NCBI GenBank assembly: GCA_937879965.1
Contig: CALFMP010000022.1
Location: 92,662 to 156,661 of the forward strand
DNA: 64,000 bases
Direction of reading: 5' to 3'
Source of the DNA: QKMZ01 sp012965515
Lineage (GTDB): Bacteria > Cyanobacteriota > Vampirovibrionia > Obscuribacterales > Obscuribacteraceae
The notes beneath the pieces are model-generated. The model ran no database searches. It was not told where the DNA came from and was given only the letters and a program-made list of their open reading frames with translations. This document shows, one piece after another, positions 19,100-27,632 of this stretch. Both the position numbers and the translations under genes were made by a program. The first letter of the stretch is position 1. Each line of letters begins with the position of its first letter.

Positions 19100-19151
19100 C
19101 TAGCAAAGAATATACTGAAATAGCATCCTGTTTCAATTCGCTGAGGCAAAT

Positions 19152-21323
19152 TTGACAGACGAGTCGAATCAAGAAAAGAAAGACTTCGAGTTGTCGCTCG
19201 ATCGAGCTAATGCTGCTTTCAACGAAGCGACACTAAGCACGACCATGCAACCATATGTAGTGCTGGCGCCGGGCGAGATAATCCTGGAGAAATACCGCAT
19301 CATCGAGTTGCTTGGCCGAGGCGGAATGGGCAGCGTCTACCGTGTTGAGAACCTTCTGGTCAATCGCATTTACGCGCTTAAGTGTTTGAGTAAGGCTCAA
19401 GCCGACGACAGTTCTTGGCGACGTTTTCAAAACGAAGCAAAAGCCGCCCACATGCTTGATCACGCAAATCTCATCAGGGTCTATGACTTCGGGCTTCTGC
19501 CAGGTGGGCAGCCATATTTCTTGATGGAGCTTGTCGATGGTCCCACCCTTGCCGACGAGATCAAGAAAAATGGAAAGTTGGATCTGGAACGCGCACTCAA
19601 GATATTCATCCATGTTGCATTCGCAATTCAGTATGCGCACAGTCATAAAATTGTGCACAGGGACTTGAAGCCCAGCAACATCATGCTGGTGAAGCCGCAT
19701 GATGAGCAGGAGCACGAGACTGTCAAAGTTGTTGATTTTGGGATTGCAAAATTGACAGGTGTCGATGAATTCAATCAACAGACCCTAACCAAAACCGGCG
19801 AGATATTCGGCAGTCCGCTCTACATGAGCCCTGAGCAGTGCATGGGCATCGCTGTCGATCACCGCTCGGACCTGTATTCCCTCGGTTGCGTCTTTTATGA
19901 AACGCTCACAGGCGCGCCGCCGTTTATCGGTGACAGCGCTCTTTCGACAATGTTGAAACATCAGTCGGAAAACCCACTTTCACTGAAAGAAGCCTCTTTG
20001 GGTGAGGAATTTCCGGATGAGATTGAGACGGTGATAAGAACGCTTTTGGAGAAGGATCCAGACAAGCGATATCAATCTGCAAATAAGTTGGCGGAGGATT
20101 TGATTCTTCTGGAAAAAAGCTTGAGAAGCGGCGAGGGTGCGGTTGTCAAAACAGCTCTGAATAATGCTGCACACAAGCTGGAGAAAGAAAAGGAAAAGCT
20201 GACGATCGTGCCGAGCATATACATTACTATTGCTGCTTGCGCCGCCACGTTTGTCCTGGGGCTGCTCTTTTGTTACTGGCTGATCACTATGCAGCCTGTC
20301 ACTCCGAAGATCTCGCAGCCCAAACTAATTAGCTTGCAACCTTTTGACTCGAAAGCAGCGATCGCGCCGGCTCCTCACGTTAGTGTACAGGTGAAGCCGT
20401 GGGCAACGAGAACAAGAAAGTTTGTTGAATACCATTTTCCTGAAACCGTCAGTTTGGGAATCATCGAGTTTCGAGATGGCTCAACAAAAACTGCTACCGG
20501 TCTGGTAAAGATACCAATCGACAAACCGATCGGGCTTTTGGTGAGCAAGCAATTGTTGTTAAACCCAGAGCTTTTGGATGGTTTTCAACCTGATGACCTG
20601 CAAGTACTCAGTTTTGGTGGCGCCAAAACGGTAAGCTCAGGGGTCTATAAACACTTGAATAGATTGACTGGACTCAAGATGCTCAATCTAAGCGGTACCG
20701 ATTTTAACGATGACGATCTGCGAAACATTGCCGGATTGAACAATCTACGCTATTTGAACTTGGCGACCACGCGTGTAACTTGCGGCGGAGTGCTGCGTTT
20801 GCCCTTCCTTTCAAACATAAAATGCCTTGATATTGCTGGCGCACGCGGAGCCGATTTGTTTGTCAAAAAAATTGCCGACTTGCCCAATTTGAAATCGCTT
20901 GTCATTGCCGGCAGCGATATTGGAGACGATGACTTGAAAGACATCGCCAAAAGCAAATCTCTGAAAGTTTTGTCCTTGGCAAATGATGATATCTCCAACC
21001 AAGGGCTCAAACATCTGCTGTCTCTTAAAACTCTCGAGTGGATTGATGTAACTCAAACCGGAGTGACATACGACAGCTGTGAAATTTTGGCAAAAATGCC
21101 GGGTCTAAAAAAGATTGAAATGGGTTCGGTGCTGAAAGACGAGGAGAAGGCAGAATTCGATCGCTACCTGCAAAAGCACAGACCGGAGATTCAGACCCTA
21201 TGGAAGAACGTGAATACGCTTGACCTAGACTCCTGCCTGCCCGAATTTCCATGGTATGGAAGGTGCATAAAATCCCACACAGACCTGGACTTCACCAAGT
21301 TCGTGGATCTCCCAAAATTCTAG
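19152..21323 (+). CDS. Ser/Thr kinase-TM-LRR receptor 3
   Basis: 723 residues from a TTG start at 19152. TGAGG lies 5-6 nt upstream and the N-terminus MTDES matches the MTEES of receptor 5, also TTG-started, so the unusual start is well supported. The kinase spans about 49-325: GRGGMGSV, Lys77, Asp171 in HRDLKPSN, DFG at 195-197. A charged juxtamembrane stretch (HKLEKEKEKL) precedes the membrane helix (about 355-379). The outer domain opens FVEYHFPETVSLGII and carries the most regular LRRs of the set (LTGLKMLNLSGTDFNDDDL, LNNLRYLNLATTRV). It ends LPEFPWYGR plus about 20 extra residues. It lies 52 bp from receptor 2 and 49 bp from receptor 4. Confidence 0.9.
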   Translation: MTDESNQEKKDFELSLDRANAAFNEATLSTTMQPYVVLAPGEIILEKYRIIELLGRGGMGSVYRVENLLVNRIYALKCLSKAQADDSSWRRFQNEAKAAHMLDHANLIRVYDFGLLPGGQPYFLMELVDGPTLADEIKKNGKLDLERALKIFIHVAFAIQYAHSHKIVHRDLKPSNIMLVKPHDEQEHETVKVVDFGIAKLTGVDEFNQQTLTKTGEIFGSPLYMSPEQCMGIAVDHRSDLYSLGCVFYETLTGAPPFIGDSALSTMLKHQSENPLSLKEASLGEEFPDEIETVIRTLLEKDPDKRYQSANKLAEDLILLEKSLRSGEGAVVKTALNNAAHKLEKEKEKLTIVPSIYITIAACAATFVLGLLFCYWLITMQPVTPKISQPKLISLQPFDSKAAIAPAPHVSVQVKPWATRTRKFVEYHFPETVSLGIIEFRDGSTKTATGLVKIPIDKPIGLLVSKQLLLNPELLDGFQPDDLQVLSFGGAKTVSSGVYKHLNRLTGLKMLNLSGTDFNDDDLRNIAGLNNLRYLNLATTRVTCGGVLRLPFLSNIKCLDIAGARGADLFVKKIADLPNLKSLVIAGSDIGDDDLKDIAKSKSLKVLSLANDDISNQGLKHLLSLKTLEWIDVTQTGVTYDSCEILAKMPGLKKIEMGSVLKDEEKAEFDRYLQKHRPEIQTLWKNVNTLDLDSCLPEFPWYGRCIKSHTDLDFTKFVDLPKF

Positions 21324-21372
21324 TCGTCGGCCGAAGTACATATGCAGACAGCCTTGCGGGTAGAACATACGC

Positions 21373-23541
21373 ATGGGGTCATATCAAGAAGTTACGCCTA
21401 CGAGCGAAAAAACCTATGCGATGAATCCGATCATGGGTCCATTCATAGAGCCGGGCACGATTCTTTTGGGCAAGTTTCGAGTCGTTGAGGTTCTCGGCGC
21501 CGGCGGAATGGGCAGCGTATACCGCGTCGACCATCTTTTGATGGAAACTCAGTTTGCGCTCAAGTGCATGAATAAGTTTCAAGAAGCTAACGCCAGTTGG
21601 CGGCGTTTCCAGAACGAAGCCAAAGCCGCGTACATGCTCGATCACCCTAATTTATTGAAAGTTTTCGAACTTGGATTGTTGGATAGCGGACAACCTTTCT
21701 TTCTCATGGAGCTGGTTGAAGGTAAGACCCTGGCTGATGAGATTAAAGCTGTCACGCACCTTCCTATTGAAAGAGCCGTGCACATTTTCATTCAGGTAGC
21801 TTTCGCGATTGGATACGCACACGAAAGAAAAATCATTCATCGGGATTTGAAGCCCAGCAACATTATGCTTGTGCCGCCCAAGAGTGAAAATGAAGTCGAA
21901 GGTATCAAGGTGGTCGACTTCGGCATCGCCAAGCTGACCGGAGTGGACGACTTTAATCAGCAAACGCTTACACGCACTGGCGAAGTTTTCGGCAGTCCTT
22001 TTTATATGAGTCCGGAGCAGTGTGCTGGTCTGCCTGTCGATCACCGCTCCGACCTGTATTCGCTCGGGTGCGTTTTCTATGAGGCTTTGACCAGCGCTCC
22101 ACCTTTCATGGGTGATACGGCTCTTTCCACTATGATGAAACATCAAAGCGACCGCCAGCTTTCGCTTAAGGAAGCTTCTTTGGGAGTCAGTTATCCGGCC
22201 GCTCTTGAGGCAATCATTAGCAAGCTTCTGGAGAAAGACCCAGACAATCGCTATCAGTCTGCAAATCAGCTGGCGAGCGATCTTATGCAGCTGGAGCGTG
22301 CCATTAATGAACACAAACAGCAAATCAGCGGGCAAGGGCCAATCAGTGTTTCTCTGGCACCTGAGAATGAACTGAAGGCGGCCGCTACACGTTTTTTGAA
22401 AGAAATGACATGGTTCAGGTTTGCTGCATTTGGCTTCAGTATGTATCTGCTTGGAGCAATAAGTCTGTATGGAGCTCTCTTCGCCGCAAGCAAGCAAGGA
22501 GTCAAGACCGCTATTGTGGAACAGCCTCCGGTCGAGCCGCAAATAAATGAAACGGGAAAGCAATACTGGTCGGAAATCGAGGCGGACAGAGAGCATCCGA
22601 AGCAGACTAAGAAAACTTTCTATTTTCCAGACAACAGGGTTGTCGGCCTTTTGATAGCGGCAAACGGTTCAACCGGTTTGGCACGCGGAAGAGTCAGTGC
22701 TCCTCAAACCATGAAGTCCGGCTTTGTGGCTGGAGATTTCACTACTCCTGAATGTATCGAAAAATTCAGACCGGAAGAAATTTCTGTTTTCGATTTTAAT
22801 GCAGAAACAGTTGATTCTACTCATTTCAATGCTCTCAAACGTTTCACAGACTTGCGTGCATTAAATGTAAGCGGTACCGCTTTTGGTGACAAGGATCTCC
22901 CTATTCTGCAGACTTTTAAGAAGCTTCAGTACCTGAACTTGTCGCACACTGATGTTGATTGCGCAAACCTTTTGAAATTGCCGTGCGTTTACACCTTGAA
23001 TGGACTGGATATAAGCCATACCAATGGTGCCGATATCCTGGTCAAAAACGTATACAGATTTCCCAAACTCCACGAAATTACGTTGAGCGTGAATGCCTTT
23101 CGTGATGCCGACATTATTGGATTGGCAAGAAGCAAAAGTCTAAAGGTAATTGACCTGTCGACAAACACAATCTCTGATCAAGGGGTCGCCAGTCTTTTGC
23201 CGCTAAAAACTCTTGAGTGGCTTGATCTGGGAAGAACTGTAGTTACACCCAAAGTAGTTGAATCATTGAAGAAGTTTCCCAATTTGAAGAGAGTGGAATT
23301 GGGCATTCGCGAATGGCCGCAAAATGTTCAGGACAAATTCGTCAAAGAACTCAAGAAGTCCAAACCAAAAATCGAAGTCTATTTCTATGACACGTTCACT
23401 CATGATCCGGCATCCCTGCCTGGTTTCCACTGGCTTGGTCCGGGATTTCACGGACACGCAAACACGAAGCGCTTGATTCCTCCTCCTCCCACGGGGTCAG
23501 TTACCGAATTGCGTGGCGCCCCATCAAATACGTCACCGTAG
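21373..23541 (+). CDS. Ser/Thr kinase-TM-LRR receptor 4
   Basis: 722 residues. The N-terminal tail is the shortest of the five (kinase from about residue 36). Key residues are GAGGMGSV, Lys64, Asp158 in HRDLKPSN and DFG at 182-184. The activation segment is the most divergent of the array (VDDFNQQTLTRTGEVFGSPF), although all changes are conservative. The membrane helix is at about 348-371. The outer domain opens KTFYFPDNRVVGLLI, has LRRs such as FTDLRALNVSGTAFGDKDL, and ends LPGFHWLGPG followed by a Pro/Thr-rich tail of about 30 residues that the others lack. No strong Shine-Dalgarno sequence precedes the ATG. Confidence 0.9.
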   Translation: MGSYQEVTPTSEKTYAMNPIMGPFIEPGTILLGKFRVVEVLGAGGMGSVYRVDHLLMETQFALKCMNKFQEANASWRRFQNEAKAAYMLDHPNLLKVFELGLLDSGQPFFLMELVEGKTLADEIKAVTHLPIERAVHIFIQVAFAIGYAHERKIIHRDLKPSNIMLVPPKSENEVEGIKVVDFGIAKLTGVDDFNQQTLTRTGEVFGSPFYMSPEQCAGLPVDHRSDLYSLGCVFYEALTSAPPFMGDTALSTMMKHQSDRQLSLKEASLGVSYPAALEAIISKLLEKDPDNRYQSANQLASDLMQLERAINEHKQQISGQGPISVSLAPENELKAAATRFLKEMTWFRFAAFGFSMYLLGAISLYGALFAASKQGVKTAIVEQPPVEPQINETGKQYWSEIEADREHPKQTKKTFYFPDNRVVGLLIAANGSTGLARGRVSAPQTMKSGFVAGDFTTPECIEKFRPEEISVFDFNAETVDSTHFNALKRFTDLRALNVSGTAFGDKDLPILQTFKKLQYLNLSHTDVDCANLLKLPCVYTLNGLDISHTNGADILVKNVYRFPKLHEITLSVNAFRDADIIGLARSKSLKVIDLSTNTISDQGVASLLPLKTLEWLDLGRTVVTPKVVESLKKFPNLKRVELGIREWPQNVQDKFVKELKKSKPKIEVYFYDTFTHDPASLPGFHWLGPGFHGHANTKRLIPPPPTGSVTELRGAPSNTSP

Positions 23542-23620
23542 TAGTACATCAAGCACTTATACTTGGAGTGAACGGAGCCTCCAAAATCTGGACCTGATCT
23601 TTTAAACAGGCAGGATTCTT

Positions 23621-25891
23621 TTGACAGAAGAGTCGATAGAAATTGAAAAGAACATCCTCGCGCCTCGAGAAGGCACCGACGGTGCATACAGCATCGGGGA
23701 GCGAACCATGTCTCTTTTCGCGCAGACACCGGCGGTACTGGAGCCAGGGTTAATTGTCCTCGAGAAGTTCAAAATCATCAATCTGCTTGGTCAAGGTGGT
23801 ATGGGCAGCGTTTATCGCGTCGAACACTTGCTCATGGGACGACAGTTTGCGCTCAAGTGCTTGAACAAGTTTCACGAAGCCGATGCCTCGTGGCGGCGTT
23901 TTCAAAATGAAGCAAAAGCCGCTCACTTACTTGATCATACAAATTTGCTCAAAGTTTACGAGTTTGGCTTGCTGCCCGGCGGTCAACCATTTTTTCTTAT
24001 GGAATTGGTCGAGGGTGAAACACTGGCTGATGAAATTAAGAAGCTGGGTCAATTACCAGTGGACAGGGCTGTAAGAATATTCATTCAAGTCGCTTTCGCG
24101 ATCAGTTATGCGCACGAAAGCCGAGTAATCCACAGAGACATCAAGCCAAGCAATATCATGGTTTCGAAGAAAGCAGGCGACGAGACCGAGCATGTCAAAA
24201 TCCTCGACTTTGGCATCGCAAAGTTGACCGGAGTCGACGAGTTCAATCAACAGACATTGACTAAGACTGGTGAAATTTTTGGCAGCCCGTTGTACATGAG
24301 CCCTGAGCAGTGTACGGGTACATCGGTCGACCACAGAAGCGATCTTTATTCCCTAGGTTGTGTTTTCTACGAGTGTTTGACCGGTGCGCCGCCATTCATC
24401 GGCGAATCTGCCCTATCTACCATGATGAAGCACCAGGGCGAAAAACTGCTTTCGTTGAAGGAGGCTTCGCTTGGTACTCAGTATCCGCAAATGCTCGAAG
24501 AGATTGTTTCCAAGCTTTTGGAGAAAGACCCAGCAGATCGTTATCAAACAGCAAATGCCTTAGCAAAAGATCTGATCAAACTGGAGCGCAGACTTACAGA
24601 AGAGTCAAAAAGCACACTTGAACCGGTCGGTACCACGCAAGTATTGAAGCGCCCCGAATTTGATAAAAAGGACACTGTCCAGGTTTTAACACCGTCCAAC
24701 CTTTCGGGCATATTACTGGCAGCAGGTGTTGTTTTTGCCCTTGGGGCATTGACGAGTTATGTATGCTTGTATCCGCAACAGCACCGCAGATTCGAACCTG
24801 CTGGGTTTCTATTTGAAAAGCAACCGTCAAGAGACTCTGCAAAAACTGCGTCCGAAACTGACACCACAGGTGATGCGGCTTCGGAAGTGGCAGCGCAATT
24901 AAAGAAGGAAGATCCTGAGTATGAAGCGAGAGTTAAACAGTCAACACGCTGGTCATCAGTCATCGGGATGACGCGTACTTATAGATTTCCACAGAAACAG
25001 TCACTGGGAATCATTCTAACTGCAGGAGGCGGCATTCACCCGGCTGTAGGAGAATTTTCCGTCCACAGCGACGATCTGATCGGACTTGTGCCCAACGAAT
25101 ATTTGATGACGCATCCTCAGTTGATGGACAAATTCGCCCCCGATGAATTGACCTTGATAGATCTAAAATCGAGTCGAGTGAAGTCGGAAGGGTTTTACAA
25201 AAGATTGGGCAATTTTCCGAAACTGAAATTCTTTAACGCCTTTTACAGCCACATCAAATCGTATTTGCCGGTACTAAGCAAGCTGTCGGAACTTCATTAT
25301 TTGGATATTGCATGGAATGACATTGACTGCAAACAATTACTTAAGTACATTCACCCCGAAAGGCTCAATTATCTGAACATAACGAGCAACGAAAATCCCA
25401 CGGCGATTTTTCAAAACATTGAAAGGTTTCCCAATCTGCGTCAATTAATTGCCCCAAAAAACGATCTGAAAGACAGCGATTTGAAAGACCTCTGTCGCTC
25501 TAAGATAACGACTTTATGTGTTGGATGGAATAAAGACCTTACTAATAAAGGAATTGCGAACCTGACAGAACTGAAAACGCTGGTTCGAATAGACTTGAGT
25601 TTCACTGATGTAACGCCTGAAGTATGGAAAGAGCTGATCAAGTTTCCACGCTTACAGACAGTCAAAGCCGCGAGCATGCGATGGAGTGAGCGCCAAAAAC
25701 TGACGTTTGCTAGACAAATGCGCATTCACGCGCCGAATGTACGTATCGACACAGACAGTACGAACTTCGCGGAATTCACTGTTGCAGCAACGGACATAGA
25801 TTGGTTGAACAGAGGAACCGATGCGCATGATTGGCCGATGAAACAGGAATTGAACACAAACGCTCAATTTATAGACGGCAAGCTTCAGTAA
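23621..25891 (+). CDS. Ser/Thr kinase-TM-LRR receptor 5
   Basis: 756 residues, the longest member, from TTG 23621 with AGGA just upstream. The N-terminal MTEES and the TMSLFAQTPAVLEPG motif match receptors 3 and 2. The kinase spans about 51-325: GQGGMGSV, Lys79, Asp173 in HRDIKPSN, DFG at 197-199. The membrane helix is at about 360-383. The outer linker is longer and rich in Asp/Thr/Ala (about 395-440) before YRFPQKQSLGIIL. The LRR part is the least canonical (FYSHIKSYLPVLSKLSELHY, RLNYLNITSNENP), with few T-x-V loops, suggesting faster divergence. It ends ATDIDWLNRG instead of LPxFxW. It closes the array: the next gene is on the other strand, 15 bp away. Confidence 0.9.
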   Translation: MTEESIEIEKNILAPREGTDGAYSIGERTMSLFAQTPAVLEPGLIVLEKFKIINLLGQGGMGSVYRVEHLLMGRQFALKCLNKFHEADASWRRFQNEAKAAHLLDHTNLLKVYEFGLLPGGQPFFLMELVEGETLADEIKKLGQLPVDRAVRIFIQVAFAISYAHESRVIHRDIKPSNIMVSKKAGDETEHVKILDFGIAKLTGVDEFNQQTLTKTGEIFGSPLYMSPEQCTGTSVDHRSDLYSLGCVFYECLTGAPPFIGESALSTMMKHQGEKLLSLKEASLGTQYPQMLEEIVSKLLEKDPADRYQTANALAKDLIKLERRLTEESKSTLEPVGTTQVLKRPEFDKKDTVQVLTPSNLSGILLAAGVVFALGALTSYVCLYPQQHRRFEPAGFLFEKQPSRDSAKTASETDTTGDAASEVAAQLKKEDPEYEARVKQSTRWSSVIGMTRTYRFPQKQSLGIILTAGGGIHPAVGEFSVHSDDLIGLVPNEYLMTHPQLMDKFAPDELTLIDLKSSRVKSEGFYKRLGNFPKLKFFNAFYSHIKSYLPVLSKLSELHYLDIAWNDIDCKQLLKYIHPERLNYLNITSNENPTAIFQNIERFPNLRQLIAPKNDLKDSDLKDLCRSKITTLCVGWNKDLTNKGIANLTELKTLVRIDLSFTDVTPEVWKELIKFPRLQTVKAASMRWSERQKLTFARQMRIHAPNVRIDTDSTNFAEFTVAATDIDWLNRGTDAHDWPMKQELNTNAQFIDGKLQ

Positions 25892-25906
25892 GTACGGTTG
25901 AGAGAC

Positions 25907-26182
25907 TTAAGCGGCGCGCGACTTCAACTGTTTGATCAAGTCGTCCTGTCCGAGCATGTATCCTTGCTGAGCTTGTTCGTCAGCGTAGACTGCAATTGCA
26001 TTGACACATTCCGTGATCAAGCTGGACGGTGCAAATTCAGTCATGCGCATCAAGATTTGCTCGACGGCCTGCCATTCTTTTGAGTCCAGAGGGATAGATT
26101 CGTCGAGCCGCTGGGTAACCATATGACGATGATCTTCAGCTTTTTTGGCTTGTGTCTTCTGACTCAATTTGACTCGTTTCAT
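25907..26182 (-). CDS. Small protein, paralogue of the one at 56318
   Basis: 91 residues, family not recognised. A basic N-terminus of about 20 residues rich in Lys/Gln precedes a conserved helical domain: QRLDESIPLDSKEWQAVEQI, TEFAPSS, AIAVYADEQAQQGYMLGQ and DDLIKQLK. By eye, 33 of 68 residues are identical to the 85-residue protein encoded at 56318-56575. There is no signal peptide and no Cys. The conserved YADxQAxxGYxLGQxDLxKxLK segment looks like a helix-turn-helix-shaped adaptor, not an enzyme. It converges on the last receptor kinase gene. Whether it interacts with the kinases is unknown. Confidence 0.7.
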   Translation of the reverse strand: MKRVKLSQKTQAKKAEDHRHMVTQRLDESIPLDSKEWQAVEQILMRMTEFAPSSLITECVNAIAVYADEQAQQGYMLGQDDLIKQLKSRAA

Positions 26183-26251
26183 TTCAATAACTCCCAGACT
26201 TGCTTAGTTCGCCATCTCTAACAGGCATTGTTGAACCTATTCGAACGTCGC

Positions 26252-26635
26252 CTAAGGCATAACGGTGACCGGAAAGAAATTAGTAGGAGTTTCATCGATT
26301 CTCATGCCCGCACACTGCTTGGAAACCGGCTTTGAAAGCATGTTCTGGCCAAGGCTGGTCTTTCCAGAAGCTGTCATGAGATGAATCACTTCTCTTTTGT
26401 CCGCTAGGACTACTTTCGGGTCTACACGGATCCGGTGACGACCTCTTCCACCATTAGTTCCGGCTCACCGAAAATCTTCAGGATCGTGAATCCAGGACTG
26501 CCGTAAAAAATATCTCGCTTTCATGCCTTATCTAGCAAACGCATATACATAGGCACTTTCCGTCACCGGCAGCGAGAAAATAGGGCTTGTCGAAAGCCTG
26601 ATGACATCTACAAAAATGAGCGCAATTTTTTCTAG
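26252..26635 (-). pseudogene. Frameshifted remnant of a protein-coding gene
   Basis: Reading leftward, three protein-like segments follow one another in different frames, each closed by a stop close to where the next begins. The first (26635-26528) includes LSTSPIFSLPVTESAYVYAF, the second (26520-26422) FYGSPGFTILKIFGEPEL, and the third (26464-26252) VDPKVVLADKREVIHLMTAS through to NFFPVTVMP. The segments read like one protein of roughly 110-120 residues broken by at least two frameshifts, and no start codon with a ribosome site remains. The function is unknown; the composition suggests an exported beta-rich protein. Chance open frames or sequencing indels are the alternatives. Confidence 0.45.
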
Positions 26636-26682
26636 TTATGGTCGGGAAAGGTTCACATCGGTCGGGTTTGAGAACGCTCAGT

Positions 26683-26691
26683 TGATATAAT
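26683..26691 (+). promoter_or_regulatory. Extended -10 promoter of the succinate dehydrogenase operon
   Basis: TGATATAAT is a perfect TATAAT (26686-26691) preceded by the TGn extension. No good -35 is present at 16-18 bp, which fits an extended -10 promoter. The expected start near 26698 would give a leader of about 150 nt before the first sdh gene. Confidence 0.6.
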
Positions 26692-26719
26692 TAAAGAAGT
26701 TCGATTCGGGGAACCCAGC

Positions 26720-26750
26720 CGCCTCTACAGTTCTTGAGAGGCGCGGTTTT
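26720..26750 (+). promoter_or_regulatory. Attenuator-like hairpin in the sdh leader
   Basis: CGCCTCT (26720-26726) pairs with AGAGGCG (26737-26743) around a 10-nt loop; CC/GG pairs extend the stem with one bulge, and CGGTTTTCGT follows. In the predicted 5' leader of the sdh operon this could act as a weak terminator or an RNA-stabilising stem. No riboswitch class is recognised. Confidence 0.35.
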
Positions 26751-26848
26751 CGTCGGGATGCTGCTAGTTCTGATGCTCTCCGGATCGCCTAATGCGACGC
26801 AGAGTATGAAGTTAGTCCACGCAGGACGACTAAAACAGGACGACAGCA

Positions 26849-27613
26849 ATGAACGAGACAAAGGCAGCGACAGCGAGTACACCAGGTACGCACGCTCACA
26901 CGGGGATGACCACTCGCCACGACACTTGGTGGTTGGCGCCTCTTCTGGTTGCGACCGGGTTCACACTATTTATCGTCTACGCGACATTCCGCGCATTCGA
27001 GAACAACTACTATGAGATAGGGTCGATCATTTCCCCATTCTATTCGCCGAAGATTGATTTGCCGGGCTGGCCTTTCTCTCCGGCGATTTTGATTTTGTGG
27101 ATGCCGGCGGGTTTTCGCGCCACCTGCTACTACTACCGAAAAGCTTATTACCGCGCGTACTTCCTGACTCCACCGGCATGCGGCGTCAGCGTCTGGGGCA
27201 GTAAGAGTTACACCGGCGAAAGAGCATTTCCTTTTGTTCTTCAAAACCTGCACCGCTACTTCTTCTATTTAGCGGTTCTCGTGCTGACGATTCTCTGGTA
27301 CGACGTATTCAAGTCAATGCTGGAGCCGTCTTTTCACTTCGATCTCGTTACCTTGATCATGACAGTCAATTGCGTGCTGCTTTCCGGATACACATTCGGA
27401 TGCCACGCTTACAGACATCTGGCAGGCGGTGGCTTGAACTGCTTCAGCACGAACGAAAGCACCAAGCAAAGATTCAAAGTTTGGGAATTCGTCACCAAGC
27501 TCAATGAACATCACATGGCATGGGCATGGTTCTCGCTCTTTTCAGTCGGCTTCACCGACTTCTATATCCGTCAGGTATGCGCGGGTGTTTTCCCAAACCC
27601 GGTTTTCTTTTAA
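26849..27613 (+). CDS. sdhC: Succinate dehydrogenase membrane (cytochrome b-like) subunit
   Basis: 254 residues; ATG 26849 follows AGGA by 8 nt. It has five hydrophobic segments (WLAPLLVATGFTLFIVYATF, FSPAILILWMPAGF, FFYLAVLVLTILWY, LIMTVNCVLLSGYTFGC and MAWAWFSLFSVGFTDFYI). His residues near membrane ends (NLHRYF, CHAYRHL, NEHHMAW) could ligate haem. It shows little resemblance to the short SdhC/SdhD pair; its size and its place before A and B match the single large anchor of the mycobacterial Sdh1-type or FrdC-type complexes. It anchors SdhAB to the membrane and passes electrons to quinone. The subunit call rests mainly on operon position and topology. Confidence 0.72.
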   Translation: MNETKAATASTPGTHAHTGMTTRHDTWWLAPLLVATGFTLFIVYATFRAFENNYYEIGSIISPFYSPKIDLPGWPFSPAILILWMPAGFRATCYYYRKAYYRAYFLTPPACGVSVWGSKSYTGERAFPFVLQNLHRYFFYLAVLVLTILWYDVFKSMLEPSFHFDLVTLIMTVNCVLLSGYTFGCHAYRHLAGGGLNCFSTNESTKQRFKVWEFVTKLNEHHMAWAWFSLFSVGFTDFYIRQVCAGVFPNPVFF

Positions 27614-27632
27614 TAGTTGAAGGTCCAAGATA

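Noticed and set aside
14804..25891. Five-kinase array as an assembly artefact (collapsed or duplicated repeat)
   Set aside because: The copies differ throughout at nucleotide and protein level and each has unique outer domains and tails, so they are true paralogues.
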